From Punica granatum (lineage: Eukaryota > Streptophyta > Magnoliopsida > Myrtales > Lythraceae): DNA of 64,000 nucleotides. The notes below the pieces were generated by a model that worked only from the letters and a program-made list of their open reading frames with translations, ran no database searches and was not told where the DNA came from. Location of the stretch: assembly GCF_007655135.1 (NCBI RefSeq), contig NC_045129.1, positions 39,743,122 through 39,807,121 on the forward strand, read 5' to 3'. A program made the translations under genes and the position numbers. Of the stretch, positions 24,040 through 35,130 are shown one piece after another (the stretch's first letter is position 1; every line of letters begins with the position of its first letter).

Positions 24040-24560
24040 CAACCATTTGCAAACCCCTAAAAAACAACCCAAAACTGCACAAACGACCAAAAATCAGGAA
24101 TTGAACTGGCCTCCTACCCATGTGCAAAGCAGTAGAACAGCCTTCGAGCGCTCGAGCCAACTTCCGCAGCGGTTGATCCCAGGTGCTGCTCACCGGAAAA
24201 CGACCAAGAACCACGATTGCAACTTCGGAAGATTACGGGCGACACTCTCGATTGCAGAAATTTTGAGGGGTCTGGGTGAATTTGATGATTGCAGTAGAAG
24301 CAACAAGCACAATTAGGGTTTGATCGAACAGCAACTTGGGGCAATTAGGGGCGGGAAGCCTTTTCACTTGAGGGGACGACCAACAGTGCATTTAACGGCA
24401 TCCAGAGTCAATCTCCGTCAGGGACCTCTTATTTTTTCGAATGGAAGGACCAATTCGTCCTAACATTTGCAACGTCCGGACCAATTAGTACACAAAATAA
24501 ATTTCAGGAATGAACTTATCGTGAGGTGTATATTTCAGGGATCAAATTGTCAATTTTGTC
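24040..24560 (-). repeat. Right terminal inverted repeat of the Pack-MULE
   Basis: Inverted partner of 21168-21690, ending GTCAATTTTGTC at 24560, immediately followed by the ATTTTGCTTA target duplication. Confidence 0.85.
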
Positions 24561-24570
24561 ATTTTGCTTA

Positions 24571-25260
24571 GCTTTGTAGAGAGATAAATATCAGTGTAAA
24601 TATATACATATATATATATATGTTACGTGGTGGGTTGCAGAAATTGTCTTCTATAGGAAGATATATCTGTTAAGTCAATGTTTCCCTTTCTTGTCCTTTG
24701 TTTTGTTTTTAGTGTTCTATGACCTCTTTTGTTACTGTTTTTTACCTGGCAACCATTCCTTGGGGATGAGTGGCAGCTGTGGCCCTGTGGACATTTTTTT
24801 TTAATTATATAATTAAAAAAACAGAGAGAAATGAGAATGTTGAGAATACCATTTGTGAAATGTACTCTCACCCAGCTTGCTCGAAACTTGAAGAGAATAC
24901 GGATTCTTTGTAGATTCTTTGTAGATATATAAGGAATCAATGCATCTATGTATCACCATTTATATTATACAGTGATATATTTCAAAAAAGCAAATTACAT
25001 TCAGGGAAGGTAACGCTTGTGCAGATTAAATGGCTTAGGAAAGGTAATAATTGTGTAGGTTGGATGGCCCATTTGGCAACTCGATTGCCGCTTGGTTCGC
25101 ATCTCTTCTCTAGCAATAATAATAATAATAATAATAATAACAATAATAAAAATAGCAATAACAAAAATAACAAAACAATAACAAGTAACAATAATGATAA
25201 CAATAATAATAAAAAATGAGCACTCAAATCCCAAATAAGAAGAAGAAGAAGAATGTAAAA
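24571..25260. repeat. AT-rich spacer with an (AAT)n-type microsatellite
   Basis: From about 25116 to 25216 the plus strand is an imperfect AAT/AAC repeat (ATAATAATAATAATAATAAC and variants), followed at 25238-25252 by AAG repeats. Open frames across it on either strand are simple-repeat artefacts. No gene in the rest of the stretch. Confidence 0.7.
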
Positions 25261-26735
25261 TTTCACTGTGCCTATAAGCTATTAGGCTCATTTTCAATTC
25301 AAAAACTCGAGTTGATAGGTTGTGGTACCCAATCTTTTATAAACTTGCGAAATTCCTCTTATATTTTCGATGTGGGATTTACTCATTCTTAACTCTCAAC
25401 ACCCGTTCTCACGTGGAACCGTGTGGTCTTTCTCACGATTTGCCTACACGTGTCACGTGAACCTTAACCGTTCACCTTCAACAACTTACCTCGAGCCGAT
25501 CTCTCCTCTCTTCGAACTCGGGCCTTAACTACCTCGAAGTGGGCTTCTTCTTCCACACTCGGGCGATGGGGATCAAATATTACGAGCCGGACTTCTACTT
25601 CCGAACTTGGACTTCACTGGCGTGGTGTGGGCTTCTGTGCATACACGCCTTCGGGATCATTACCATGGGCTCTGATACCATATAAAATTTCATGTGGGAT
25701 TATAATTCTCAATATCTGTCATCACGTGTAACATGTGGTCTATTTATTCCTACACGTTGTCACGTGCCCATAAACACCCGCCTCAACAACTGACCTCGAG
25801 TCAGGCTCATCTTTCGTGCTCGAACGAGGGGGGACTAACACGATGCGCTCTTTTGGCTACTCTCGATATTGGGTCAACGTAGTGTAAGCCCACGTAAGCA
25901 AGCGGAAGCGTAACCCGTTCTGATACCATATTAAATTTCCATTGGGTTTATACTGACTTGGGCTCATATCCACTTAAAAACTCAAGCTGATAAGTGGTGG
26001 TACCCAAGTCTCATATAAATTCGTGATTATACTTTCATCTTTTCCATGTGGGATTTTTATCCCATTTTACTCCTCAACACCCACCCTCACGTACAACGTG
26101 TGGTTATTTGCCTACACGTTGTCATGTGCCCTTAATCACCCGCTCTCAACAATTGACCTCGAGTTAGGCTCATCTTTCGTGCTCGAGCAGAGAGGGAGCT
26201 AACACAAGGCGCTCTTTTGGCTGCACTCGAACATACTGGGCTTAGCGTGGTGTGAGTGCATGCGCATATACGCGTGGGCACTTGGAAGTGTAACACGCTC
26301 TGATACCCGCTTTGATACCATGTAAAATTACATTGAGCTTATAAACTATTGGTACCTAATCTCTTATAAACTTACAAAATTCCTCTTATATTTTCGATGT
26401 GGGACTTACTCATTCTTAACTCTTAACACCCGCCATCACATAGTACTGTGTGGTCTTTCTTACGATTTGCCTACACGTGCCACGTGAACCTTAACTGTTC
26501 GCCCTCAATAACTTACCTCGAGCCGGTCTCTCCTCTCTTCGGACTCGAGCCTTAACTACCTCGAGGTGGGCTTCTTCTTCCACACTCGGGCGAGGGGGAT
26601 CAAATACTACGAGCCGGGCTTCTACTTCCGAACTCGGACTTGATTGGCGTGGTGTGGGCTTCTGTGCATACACGCCCTCGGGATCATTACCATGGGATCT
26701 GATACCATGTAAAATTTTCACTTGGGTCTACACAG
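25255..26735 (-). mobile_element. Tandem array of TRIM-type LTR retrotransposon units
   Basis: Read on the minus strand, four primer-binding-site-like sequences matching initiator Met-tRNA (TGGTATCAGAGCC type) occur at about 26708-26694, 26322-26294, 25930-25916 and 25682-25669. Each is followed by a short non-coding internal part and an LTR-like stretch starting TGTTGAG or TGTTAAG with TCCCACATCGAAAATATAAG or variants, ending TTTTACA or similar before the next PBS. Units 1 and 4 share an internal part (GTGTATGCACAGAAGCCCAC), while units 2 and 3 share a different one (CCAAAAGAGCGC). No gag or pol is present, as in TRIMs. Outer boundaries are approximate. Confidence 0.7.
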
Positions 26736-27177
26736 ACTTGAGCCTATGTGCAACCCAAAAGAAGAATAAGAAGAAGATAATAATATCGACATGGATTGAT
26801 TCTAGTGATACAATGCCCATTCACCTTATATAAGGTCTCGGGGTTCAAATTTCTATCTACAATAAAACATATAAAACTCATACAACTAAATGATGGCCAA
26901 GTATATTGGGTTTCACCAACCGCATGGGACCCACCCTAATAAAAAGAAATATTAATGTTATTTTTATTATTTATTTAATTTACTATATATACTATTCATT
27001 CGGTGTAGAGCACTTGGTATCCGAAAATCCAACGTATTCACTTAATATATGTCTAAGCGAGCTAAGGAATAACACACTCTCTTGATTGTGGATTTTCTCC
27101 AATCACATGATATGCACTCGAGAACTTATTTAAGAAACATAAGTTCATTTACACAAGAATCAACATTACTAATATCA
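26736..27177. other. AT-rich intergenic DNA with a possible SINE relic
   Basis: At 26850-26870 GGTCTCGGGGTTCAAATTTC resembles a Pol III B box, but no A box, poly(A) tail or target duplication could be matched. Nothing else recognised. Confidence 0.3.
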
Positions 27178-27540
27178 ACAAAAGATGTCTGAGTTTTGAC
27201 CAATTATTTTTCATGACTTTCATGAACACTCTACCAGTTCACTGGATAATTATAACCCGGCCACATTCTTTTTTTTTTTTAATAACGAAGAGTGTCTAAG
27301 TTTCGGTCGACTCTTTATATGTGTTTTTCTTTTTCTTTAATAACGAAAAGTATTCGAATTTCAATCGACTATTTCTCACGATTCTCATGAACACTCTACA
27401 AGTTTGCGGGAAAATTTATAATTGAGCCACACACTTTTTTTTTTTCATAACAAAGGGCGTCCGAGTTTCGGTTGACTATTCCCCACAACTCTCATGAACA
27501 CCCTACAAGTTCATGAGACATATCATATTTCGACCACATG
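27178..27540. repeat. Diverged minisatellite, unit about 110-120 bp, three to four copies
   Basis: Each unit has GnGTnTnAGTTTCGGTCGACT, then TCTCATGAACACTCTACAAG, then a GGCCACAnnCTTTTTTTTTT run followed by AATAACGAAG. Copies start near 27184, 27288, 27344 and 27445; the second lacks the middle part. No coding potential. Confidence 0.6.
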
Positions 27541-27675
27541 TAAGTACAAAGTGGCCGATAGGGAGTATTAATTTGGCATGGTTTAGGATGTATCTAGACA
27601 TTTTTTATCATTATTTTTGCTACTTTTTTCATAATCTTAATTAATTTTTGAAGTATTTCTCTCCTTTTCATAGGT

Positions 27676-28781
27676 ACTAGAGGGCACCCGCATTATGCGC
27701 GAATGGCATACATCAAAATAAAAAAAGTAAGTATTGAAGACAAAATATGAAAAAAAAAATGTTATAGAAGATGGGATAGAGAGGTAGAGGAAGGTTAGAG
27801 CAAAATAAAAGGAGATGAAACATGGAAGGAAAGAGAGAGACGAGAACAATATAAAATGGATAATATTATTCTTTAATTTTTCTATTTTGTTTTGAATTAT
27901 ATACTATTTAGAGTAAGAATAAAATGTTATTGTCGATTTTGCAACCATCCTACAAATGTGGAGATTGTTACAAAATTCAACTGTTGCCTAAATAATAGTA
28001 ATGCACACGTGTCATGCGTGGTAATAGAAAAAAATTATTAAAGAAGAATATATCATAATAATGATTTTTTGTCAAAAAATAACAATTGATTTAACGTCAT
28101 AAATAAAATTGTATTGATATATAAATATATCATCAGAATATGTAAAAATTAGGTTATACATTTATAGAAAGAAAAGTGGCTCAATAAGGGGTAACTTCAA
28201 GTTTTTTCCTTTTCTTACCAAAATATGTGTTCTAGGTTAGTGTAGGTGTTGAGAAAGAGGGACTCTTATTTTCTGAAAGTAATTAATTAAATTGATTTTA
28301 TATGTATTTTTTAGAATTAATAAGGTGTTTTAAATATAATATTTTTTTGGTAATTCATTTAGTATTTTTGTTATATTAATAGATGTTTAAAAATAATTTT
28401 GATTACCATATACTTTTCGGTACGCACCCTGATTATATAAGAAGTCCCAATATATCCTAATGGTGTTTTTCTTATTAAAAATATCATATATTTCAATATC
28501 TTAACAATATCGATTGAGAAAATGGCCTGAGAAAATAGAACATAACTTTATAACTATTAAAAATAAAATTTAGACAAAGCATAAAGAGATATTAGCTTAT
28601 ACATCGAATAGCATAAATTAATCGATATACCATATAAGAATTTAAAATTCTTTTAATAGTTAAAATTGTTACTATATGTTGAGATTATGTGTTATGTTGA
28701 GTATTGTATAAAATAAAATCACATAATTATTGATCGAGTAAGCTTTTATCGCGCGGCAACGTGCGGGCATTTTACCCTAGT
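27676..28781. mobile_element. Segment bounded by two outward-facing Helitron-like 3' termini
   Basis: The left edge, read on the minus strand, ends GCGCATAATGCGGGTGCCCT then CTAGT (27676-27680). The right edge, read on the plus strand, ends GCGCGGCAACGTGCGGGC, ATTTTACC, CTAGT (ending 28781). A GC-rich hairpin a few bases before CTRRT is the Helitron 3' signature. Having one at each end in opposite orientation suggests two truncated elements joined head to head. No Rep/helicase coding is present. Confidence 0.45.
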
Positions 28782-30360
28782 CTAATTAATTTCTAAATGA
28801 GCCTCCAAAGCAAGAGGGAAATTGAGGCGACAGGGAAGAGACCACAAATTTGATCACATTATTAATTACGAATGAGACGGCTTGATATAGATAGGTTATC
28901 ATACATCGCGGCATTCATATTTATTATATTGCATGTGTGTATATATACATATGTATATATATCAAGAAATTTAATTATTGTATATGTATATGTATATATA
29001 TAATATCATTGCACTTTGTATAATGATTCTGTTCTATACCCATTTCACTTTCTCATACTGATCGAGCATACGCATGACTCATCATGCAATGCTCGCTTTG
29101 ATTTTAACCTGTTAATTAAGGGGGTGATGACCATTCGTAAATCTATATATTATATGATATGTGATAGCTGCCAAATAGTCATGCCAATATAATATATGTA
29201 CAGCCAATTTAGCAATGGAGCTGATTTGTCAACCACCTGGTAATATATATATATATATATATGCGTGTGTGTGTGTATAATTTAAATTATTAATTAGTGC
29301 TTGTAATAAGTAATTTCATATTTCTTTTCTGTGATAATTTCATAACCAGTTGATGAGGACCTTGTATTATTTTCATCTTCACACTTGGAAATTAAAAGTA
29401 TAAATTCGTTTACAGCCTGGCATTACTAGGATATACATATATATATAGATATATACACATATATATAGATATATACCCACATATATTAATATATGTTGCG
29501 TATCAACCTACTTTCTTTCTTTTTTTCTTTTTTTTTCCGGGTGAACAGGGGGTCTAATCACCTTAAAGCCCAATCAACCTTCTCAACTTTGATAAGAATG
29601 AGGACAGGCACAATGATCGTTTACCATTTGGGGAAATCATCCAAATAGTAAGACACAACACACAAACCGTAAATAAAGAGGGTGAAAAAAGAAAATCATC
29701 TATATATGCAGTAAGAAACACAACCGAAAATTTATGTGTGCATATATAAACTTTGGCGATAAATTCAGATCGAGCTTAGTTGTCCATTAAGCAATAAATT
29801 GCCAAAAAAAAAAAAAAAAACCACCGCGACTCCGTAAGTAATGATAACAAAGAGAGAGAAATGAGAGACGCAGATGCAGGAAGGGGAATACAAGACACAG
29901 TGATAATAAGAGCCGAATGATTGATTTAGCCCGTCGTGTCCCTCAATTATTCTGCTCTTATGTACACACTACACTACACTACACTGAAGAGGGATATAAC
30001 ACCCTCTTTTAACTCTGCACCGCAATCCCCGTTTTACCCTCTTTTTTGGCCGGAGTAATTATTGCCCAAGTGCTCCGGCATTTGCTTATTCCCAAATAAT
30101 CGAACGTACATACAGCCATAATACATTTTGATTTGATGATTCACATTCAATGCAGCAACCATAATGAGAAACCAGAGAACGACGCACCCCTGGGGCAGAA
30201 GCCTTGCCAGATGCTGGAGATCCAATTATCTATCTCTGTTTCAGACCGACCGCCCAGGCCACCGAGCAAAGCATCGCAAAATTTGCCTTCATCATATCAG
30301 TAAATCATCAATTTATATAGACAGACAGACGGAATAGTCTTGAATTAATTCATTAATTAT
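28782..30360. other. AT-rich intergenic DNA and 3' UTR of the CIPK gene
   Basis: Many TA/TG microsatellites (for example 29241-29276 and 29434-29475). The last few hundred bases before 30361 are probably the 3' UTR of the minus-strand kinase gene. A repeated ACTAC run (29969-29983) lies there. No other gene seen. Confidence 0.5.
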
Positions 30361-31761
30361 TCATTCTTCGGCCAGCTGGCTGGCTGTCTGCGTTGTGGAC
30401 CGGTCGAGTTCGAGTAGTAGCGGCTTTAGCTTATCCTTCCAAACGTCCCGGTAGGCTGTGGCTTCCCCGGCCCCTCTCTTGACCTCCACCACCACCAGGC
30501 TGTCCGTCAGGCGGTATAACCCGACGTCGATCACGAAATTACCGTTCTGCCCTTCCAGCCCCAGATCCCACTCCTTGTACCTCTTCACCCTCATGCCCTC
30601 CTCCCTAGCGAAACCCTCCACCTTCTCGATCAGCTTCTCGGGCAGCACCCCCGACACGAACCTCTCGCCGTCCTCCGTTGAGTTGTAGGAGTCGTCGAAC
30701 AGGCCGGACAGGTCGAGGCCCGAGGAGAAGGATATGAGGTCGAAGGCATTGAGGCTGGTGGCCTTGGCCTCCATGGCCTTCTGGGCCGACCTGATGTCCT
30801 CGCCGTAAAAGTCGATGGCTGCCGTCGTCGTGGCTCCTCGTCCTTGTCCTTGCGGGTCCTTCTCCCTCCTGCAGCTGCTGCTATTCGGCTTCTTGAACCA
30901 GGGATCCCTGAGGATCTCGTGGATGGTGATCCTGGTGTCCGGGTTGGTGTCGAGAAGCCGGTGCAGGAAGCGCTTGAGGTCCGGGGACATCCACCTGGGG
31001 CACCGGAACTCGCCCTTGTAGATCTTCTTGTACAAGGCCATCAGGTTTGGGTCGTTGAAGGGCAGGTAGCCGGCGGTGAGCACGTAAAGGATGACCCCGC
31101 ACGACCACACGTCCACCTTGGCCCCGTCGTAGCCCCTCTTGGTGAGGATCTCGGGCGCCACGTAGGCGGGGGTGCCGCAGAGGGTGTGAAGCAGGCCGTC
31201 GGGCCGGATCTGGTCGCGGACGGCGCTGAGGCCGAAGTCGGAGACCTTGAGGTTGCCGGCGTCGTCGAGGAGGAGGTTCTCGGGCTTGAGGTCGCGGTGG
31301 AAGACGCCGCGGGAGTGGCAGTAGCCGACGGCGGAGATGAGCTGGCGGAAGTAGTGGCGGCTGAGGTCCTCGCTGAGGCGGCCCTTGGAGACCTTGGCGA
31401 AGAGCTCACCGCCCTTGACGAACTCCAGGACGAAGTAGATCTTGGACTTGGAGGCGAGCACCTCGTGGAGGCGGACGATGTTGGCGTGGTGGAGGCGGCT
31501 CATGATGGAGATCTCCCGCTTGATGTTGGCGGCGAGGCCGGTGCTGGTGCTGGTGCTGGAGGAGCTGGAAAGCTTCTTCTTGTTGATGACCTTGACAGCA
31601 ACGCTTTGTCCGGTGCGGACGTCCCGGGCGTGGTAGACCTTGGCGAAGGCCCCGCAGCCGAGGAGACGTCCCACCTCGTATTTGCCGAAAAGGGCATCGC
31701 GGTTGTTAATGATGATGTTATTTGGGGTGGTGACGGGAGCATGTTCGATCTCTGGTGCCAT
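30361..31761 (-). CDS. CIPK: CBL-interacting protein kinase (SnRK3/CIPK family), intronless, CIPK11/CIPK14-like
   Basis: Ser/Thr kinase activated by calcineurin B-like calcium sensors, acting in calcium-dependent ion and stress signalling. One exon of 466 codons. The glycine loop is GCGAFAKV (35-42), with catalytic Lys57, αC Glu83, HRDLKPEN (155-162), DFG (175-177) and APE (202-204); the activation loop [19 protein letters not shown] is typical of CIPKs. The NAF motif is at 338-340 ([20 protein letters not shown]), followed by a PPI-like region and a C-terminal regulatory domain. N-terminal ALFGKYE and EGQNG near 403 point to the intronless CIPK11/14 branch; the exact orthologue is uncertain. 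A Ser/Thr-rich insert ([11 protein letters not shown], 65-75) lengthens the loop between β3 and αC. The coding region is GC-rich against very AT-rich flanks. Confidence 0.95.
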   Translation of the reverse strand: MAPEIEHAPVTTPNNIIINNRDALFGKYEVGRLLGCGAFAKVYHARDVRTGQSVAVKVINKKKLSSSSSTSTSTGLAANIKREISIMSRLHHANIVRLHEVLASKSKIYFVLEFVKGGELFAKVSKGRLSEDLSRHYFRQLISAVGYCHSRGVFHRDLKPENLLLDDAGNLKVSDFGLSAVRDQIRPDGLLHTLCGTPAYVAPEILTKRGYDGAKVDVWSCGVILYVLTAGYLPFNDPNLMALYKKIYKGEFRCPRWMSPDLKRFLHRLLDTNPDTRITIHEILRDPWFKKPNSSSCRREKDPQGQGRGATTTAAIDFYGEDIRSAQKAMEAKATSLNAFDLISFSSGLDLSGLFDDSYNSTEDGERFVSGVLPEKLIEKVEGFAREEGMRVKRYKEWDLGLEGQNGNFVIDVGLYRLTDSLVVVEVKRGAGEATAYRDVWKDKLKPLLLELDRSTTQTASQLAEE

Positions 31762-32330
31762 CCCCAGAGATCGAACCTCAGGTGGGCTCGGTCAGGAGGA
31801 TCTACCTAAATATATTTATTTATCTATAAGACAAGGATGCCCCTTTCGCTTGGACGGAGGTACGTCACAACCGGGCGGGCGAGGGCTTGGCTGGGTGGGG
31901 GGGGGGGGGAGGGGGAATGGAGCTAGCAGGCGGCCCCTCTTCTAGAAGTTGAAGAGATAGATAGATAGATAGATAGATAGATTGCGGATGGATGGAACGG
32001 AGAAAAATTTAAAACCGATAGATAGACAGATTGAGCTTAGCTGAAAGAAATGAAATTGATGGCGGAGGAATTGGAATTGGTTGTGTCACTGCGGCAGAAT
32101 GAAGGGATGAATGAATAACAGAGGAGTAGGACGAGGAGGAGGAGGCGGCGGAGGAGAATACGCGTTAAGAAATCGGACGATGATTAAAGAAAGGAGGAGG
32201 AACAAGATGTAGCTCGGAAGGTCGGGTCTGAAATGTATATTAAAATTTAAAAAAAAAAGAAAAGGAAACTATTTATTTGTATATTTGACTGGCTGAGGCT
32301 GACTGACTAATTGGGAACGGAAATTGGAAT
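31762..32330. promoter_or_regulatory. 5' leader and promoter region of the CIPK gene
   Basis: Upstream of the start codon on the minus strand lie a G run (31890-31902), a GATA repeat (about 31955-31981) and purine-rich stretches (32105-32160). These are common in plant leaders and proximal promoters. No individual binding site is claimed and the transcription start is not known. Confidence 0.35.
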
Positions 32331-32988
32331 AGCCTTTGGAATAGGGATATAAGCATATGCCCCCTAAAGAGAGGTAGTTGCGCTGCTCTTTCTTACCTCG
32401 TTTTCTTTTCTCCCCCACAAAATTAATTAAATAAATAAATTGGAATGTAAGTTGTGAATCTCCCCCCTATCCGCCTTTCTCTCCTTCTTTCTTTTGTCAA
32501 CTATAATTTTTAGCTTAAAAAAAAAAAGCTCATCTCATAATAATAATATAATTGTATCAATCAATCAATTTCTTTAGTCACAAATTTTTCCTCTTCTTTT
32601 TTTATTTACAATTTTAGATAGTCCCATCTCAAATGAAATGGTAATAAAAATTCAATAAGAATTCTTTAATGAAAAATAATTATAACAATTATTCGAGTGA
32701 TTAGCATTAAATTTTTTAATTTGATTGATATTTTTTCACGCCACGTAGCGATGTATCAATAACTTCTCTTCTTTTTTGCTCTCTTGTGTCGTGTTGCGTG
32801 TTTTTTTTTTATTTGGCTTGGCGGGTACGATGGTCATGTACGAAGTACAAGCTACCACGTGGTTCAGTGAAAGTGGTCCACGAAGGTGCCCTGCCGTATT
32901 TGGCCAAAAACTTTATCGCCTCATCTTCAACTACTTATAAACCAACCCAACCAACTTCCGTTCCTTCTTTACCTCTATAGCTAGAAAG
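32331..32988. other. Intergenic DNA with a MITE fragment
   Basis: The part at 32617-32725 is an inverted match to 52915-53010: on the minus strand both contain AATCACTCGAATAATT, ATTATTTTTnATTAAA and TTTGAGATnGGAnnATCT. This is a dispersed non-coding repeat, probably an internal MITE piece. The rest shows no gene. Confidence 0.5.
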
Positions 32989-34043
32989 GACAAAATTAAC
33001 AATTAGGTCCCTGAAAAATTTCTCTCTCTAAAACTTGGTCCCTGATTGATTTTCTTTGTACAATCAAGTCTCATCATTTGAAACGTTAAAACAAATTAAT
33101 CTTTCTATTCAAGTTTTGAGTAGGTCCTTGATTGAAACAAATGACGTGACCCGTTAACTGCTCATTTGGCACGTTAAGTGTCGGTGTTGGCTATAAAAAA
33201 AAACGTCATTTTTACCCTCAATTACTATCTTTTAAAAAATGAATAAAAAATTCCTTTTTTTTTTTTTGGATTGGGGCTAGGGGGCCGATTTTCCTCATAC
33301 CCCATCTTTCTCTACTATAACCAAAAGAGAGAGAGGGAGTGGGGGGCAGATTGAGACCCCTACCGACGATCTCCTTCCCCCCGGGCGAGGTCACCAAAGA
33401 CATTTGAAGGCTTCAGTGATCTCGCTCGGAGGGAGGTCATCGATAGGGGGGCGCCCGATCCACACCCTTCCCTTCATGTCTCTACTATAACAGTAGAGAG
33501 GTTACAATAGAGAGAGGGGAGGGGGGAGATTGGATGCCCCAGACGGCTTCAGCAACTTTGCCCCGGGTGAGGGAAATCTCTAAGAAGGGGCACCAGACCT
33601 GCCACCTTAAATTTTTTTTAAAAAAAATTGATAAGAAATTAGGGAAGGGAAAAGGGAAAATGACAAGGGGCTAGCGATATGCCTTCTGCGCTACCGCCGT
33701 GAGGGAGATGAAGAGGAGCTTATGGTGCTTGGGCTGTGGTCGAACTCGGAGCATAGGTGGTCAAATGGAGAAAGATGATGCTGTCAGGGGTGTGGTTGCG
33801 ATCGGTGGTTCTTCTCCTTTATCTTTCTTTTCAATTTACAATTGCATGTTGCAGTTGATCAAAAGAGAGAAGAGGTTGTCGGTAAGGTTGAAAAGAGTTG
33901 TCAGGGACCTACTTAAAACATGAACGGAAGGGCCAATATGTTCTAACGTTTCAAACGGCGAGACTATTTGTACAGAGAAAATTTTTCAAGAATTAAATTT
34001 TAGAGAGAGAAAACTTTTAGGGATCAAATTGTTAATTTTATCA
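32989..34043. mobile_element. Non-autonomous Mutator-like element with TIRs related to the Pack-MULE
   Basis: The left end GACAAAATTAACAATTAGGT and the right end (minus strand) TGATAAAATTAACAATTTGA are inverted repeats extending about 150 bp, including the 'GTCCCTGA' and 'ACGTTTCAAA' landmarks. The flanks carry AGCTAGAAAG (32979-32988) and ATCTAGAAAG (34044-34053), a 10-bp target duplication with one difference. The TIR tip is nearly the same as that of the element at 21168. The interior is GC-rich with TCTCTACTATAAC and related phrases repeated at 33309 and 33479; no transposase or recognisable captured gene. Confidence 0.78.
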
Positions 34044-34053
34044 ATCTAGAAAG

Positions 34054-35130
34054 CACTATCTTTTCCCTTTTCCTTTTTTTTAAATCATATCATTGTTATT
34101 TCATTTACCAAAAAAACTGAAACTAAAAATAAAAGGCCTACTGGAAAAAAAAACGGAACGACGATAATCTCAATGGCGTTATTTGCTTTTGTTTTTTATT
34201 ATCAAATTTACACGAGCTAATAAAGGCTTAAATTTAGAAAATCACTTTATTGTTGAGTTGGCTGTTTACTTATAAGAAAATTATGACAGATTGGTTCATC
34301 TCTCCCAATAATAATGATGATGATGATGATTAGAATAGATCTTACATGCGTTCTGCACTCATTTCTACGGAAAAATATGCTTTTGCTTCTCAATCTTGCC
34401 ATTTCTCTCATTTTCATCATGAAAATCTTTTTGTGTTATTTTTATCCTCAACATTCTACGTTTCTGCCACTTTAGTCCAGATAATAATCTTTCCATTAAC
34501 AGTGATCGATGTGGACTTGGAAGCCAATAAAAATGAGTCACATGTTATTTTATATCAATCAATTTTTTGGGCTTTTGTAAATAATAATTAAATTTTCGAA
34601 ATTCTTTATACAAAAAAATAAAGGAAAAAAAAACTGCAGAACGGGGAAGGACGGGAAGGCCCGTCCATTGGACCAATAAAGCCCCAAGTACATAGGCCCC
34701 TAACTTATTACGATATTGATTTTATTATAAATAAAGACGTTTAGTAATTCATTTAATTTTTAATAAGTATCTTCCTCTATCATATCCATTAATTACTCCA
34801 GTATTACTTTGAAAAAATTACACCGTACAATATTTTGAATTTTTTTTAACAATATCGTACGACGTTAATTTTTCATCAAATGCTTAAGGAAAAAGTTGAT
34901 GTGTTGACAAGGTGGACGTTTTGTGGAATCCGTTCCCACAACTGGACATTTTGTGTGCCCCATGAATATTGTGATCTAGTGATGTGCTTTATGGTGAAAA
35001 AATTTGAAAAAATGTTATAATTTGGTCGATTCCCCTTAGTAATAATTAGTAAATATGAACATTTGATATTCATTAAAAAAATTCATCAAAAAATGTGAAC
35101 ATTCGATCAAGTACTTACTATTCAAGAGAG
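34054..35130. other. AT-rich intergenic DNA, no gene seen
   Basis: Short frames only. An ATG/GAT repeat of about 15 bases lies at 34313-34330. No terminus or conserved exon recognised. Confidence 0.4.

Larger units (their letters stand above)
21168..24560. mobile_element. Pack-MULE: Mutator-like element with long TIRs and a captured glutathione peroxidase fragment
   Basis: The left end starts GACAAAATTGACAATTTGAT at 21168 and the right end (minus strand from 24560) starts identically. The two arms stay alignable as inverted repeats for about 520 bp (21168-21690 and 24040-24560). Both ends are flanked by the same 10 bases, ATTTTGCTTA (21158-21167 and 24561-24570), a target duplication of the size expected for MULEs (9-11 bp). 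The 2.35-kb interior has no transposase; it holds gene pieces, including the glutathione peroxidase exons at 23087-23686. The element is therefore non-autonomous. Confidence 0.88.

Noticed and set aside
21168..24560. Interpretation of the long inverted repeat as a microRNA or hairpin-RNA gene
   Set aside because: The arms are separated by 2.35 kb and flanked by a target duplication, so a transposon explains them; small-RNA production remains possible but is not shown by sequence.
24982..25297. Leucine/isoleucine-rich frames suggesting a membrane protein
   Set aside because: They are translations of an AAT/TTA microsatellite.
25255..26735. CRISPR-like or satellite array
   Set aside because: The unit structure (LTR, Met-tRNA primer site, internal part) and a eukaryotic context fit TRIM retrotransposons, and unit lengths vary.
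26850..26870. tRNA gene or SINE at GGTCTCGGGGTTCAAATTTC
   Set aside because: Only a B box-like string is present; no cloverleaf, A box, tail or target duplication could be found.
31041..31742. Ser/Pro/Thr/Ala-rich minus-strand frames within the CIPK gene
   Set aside because: These are out-of-frame readings of the kinase exon with low-complexity peptides.
30844..31809. 321-residue open frame on the plus strand opposite the CIPK gene
   Set aside because: It is the antisense shadow of a GC-rich coding exon; its Gly/Val/Glu/Ala-rich peptide has no domain and follows from the codon bias of the kinase gene.
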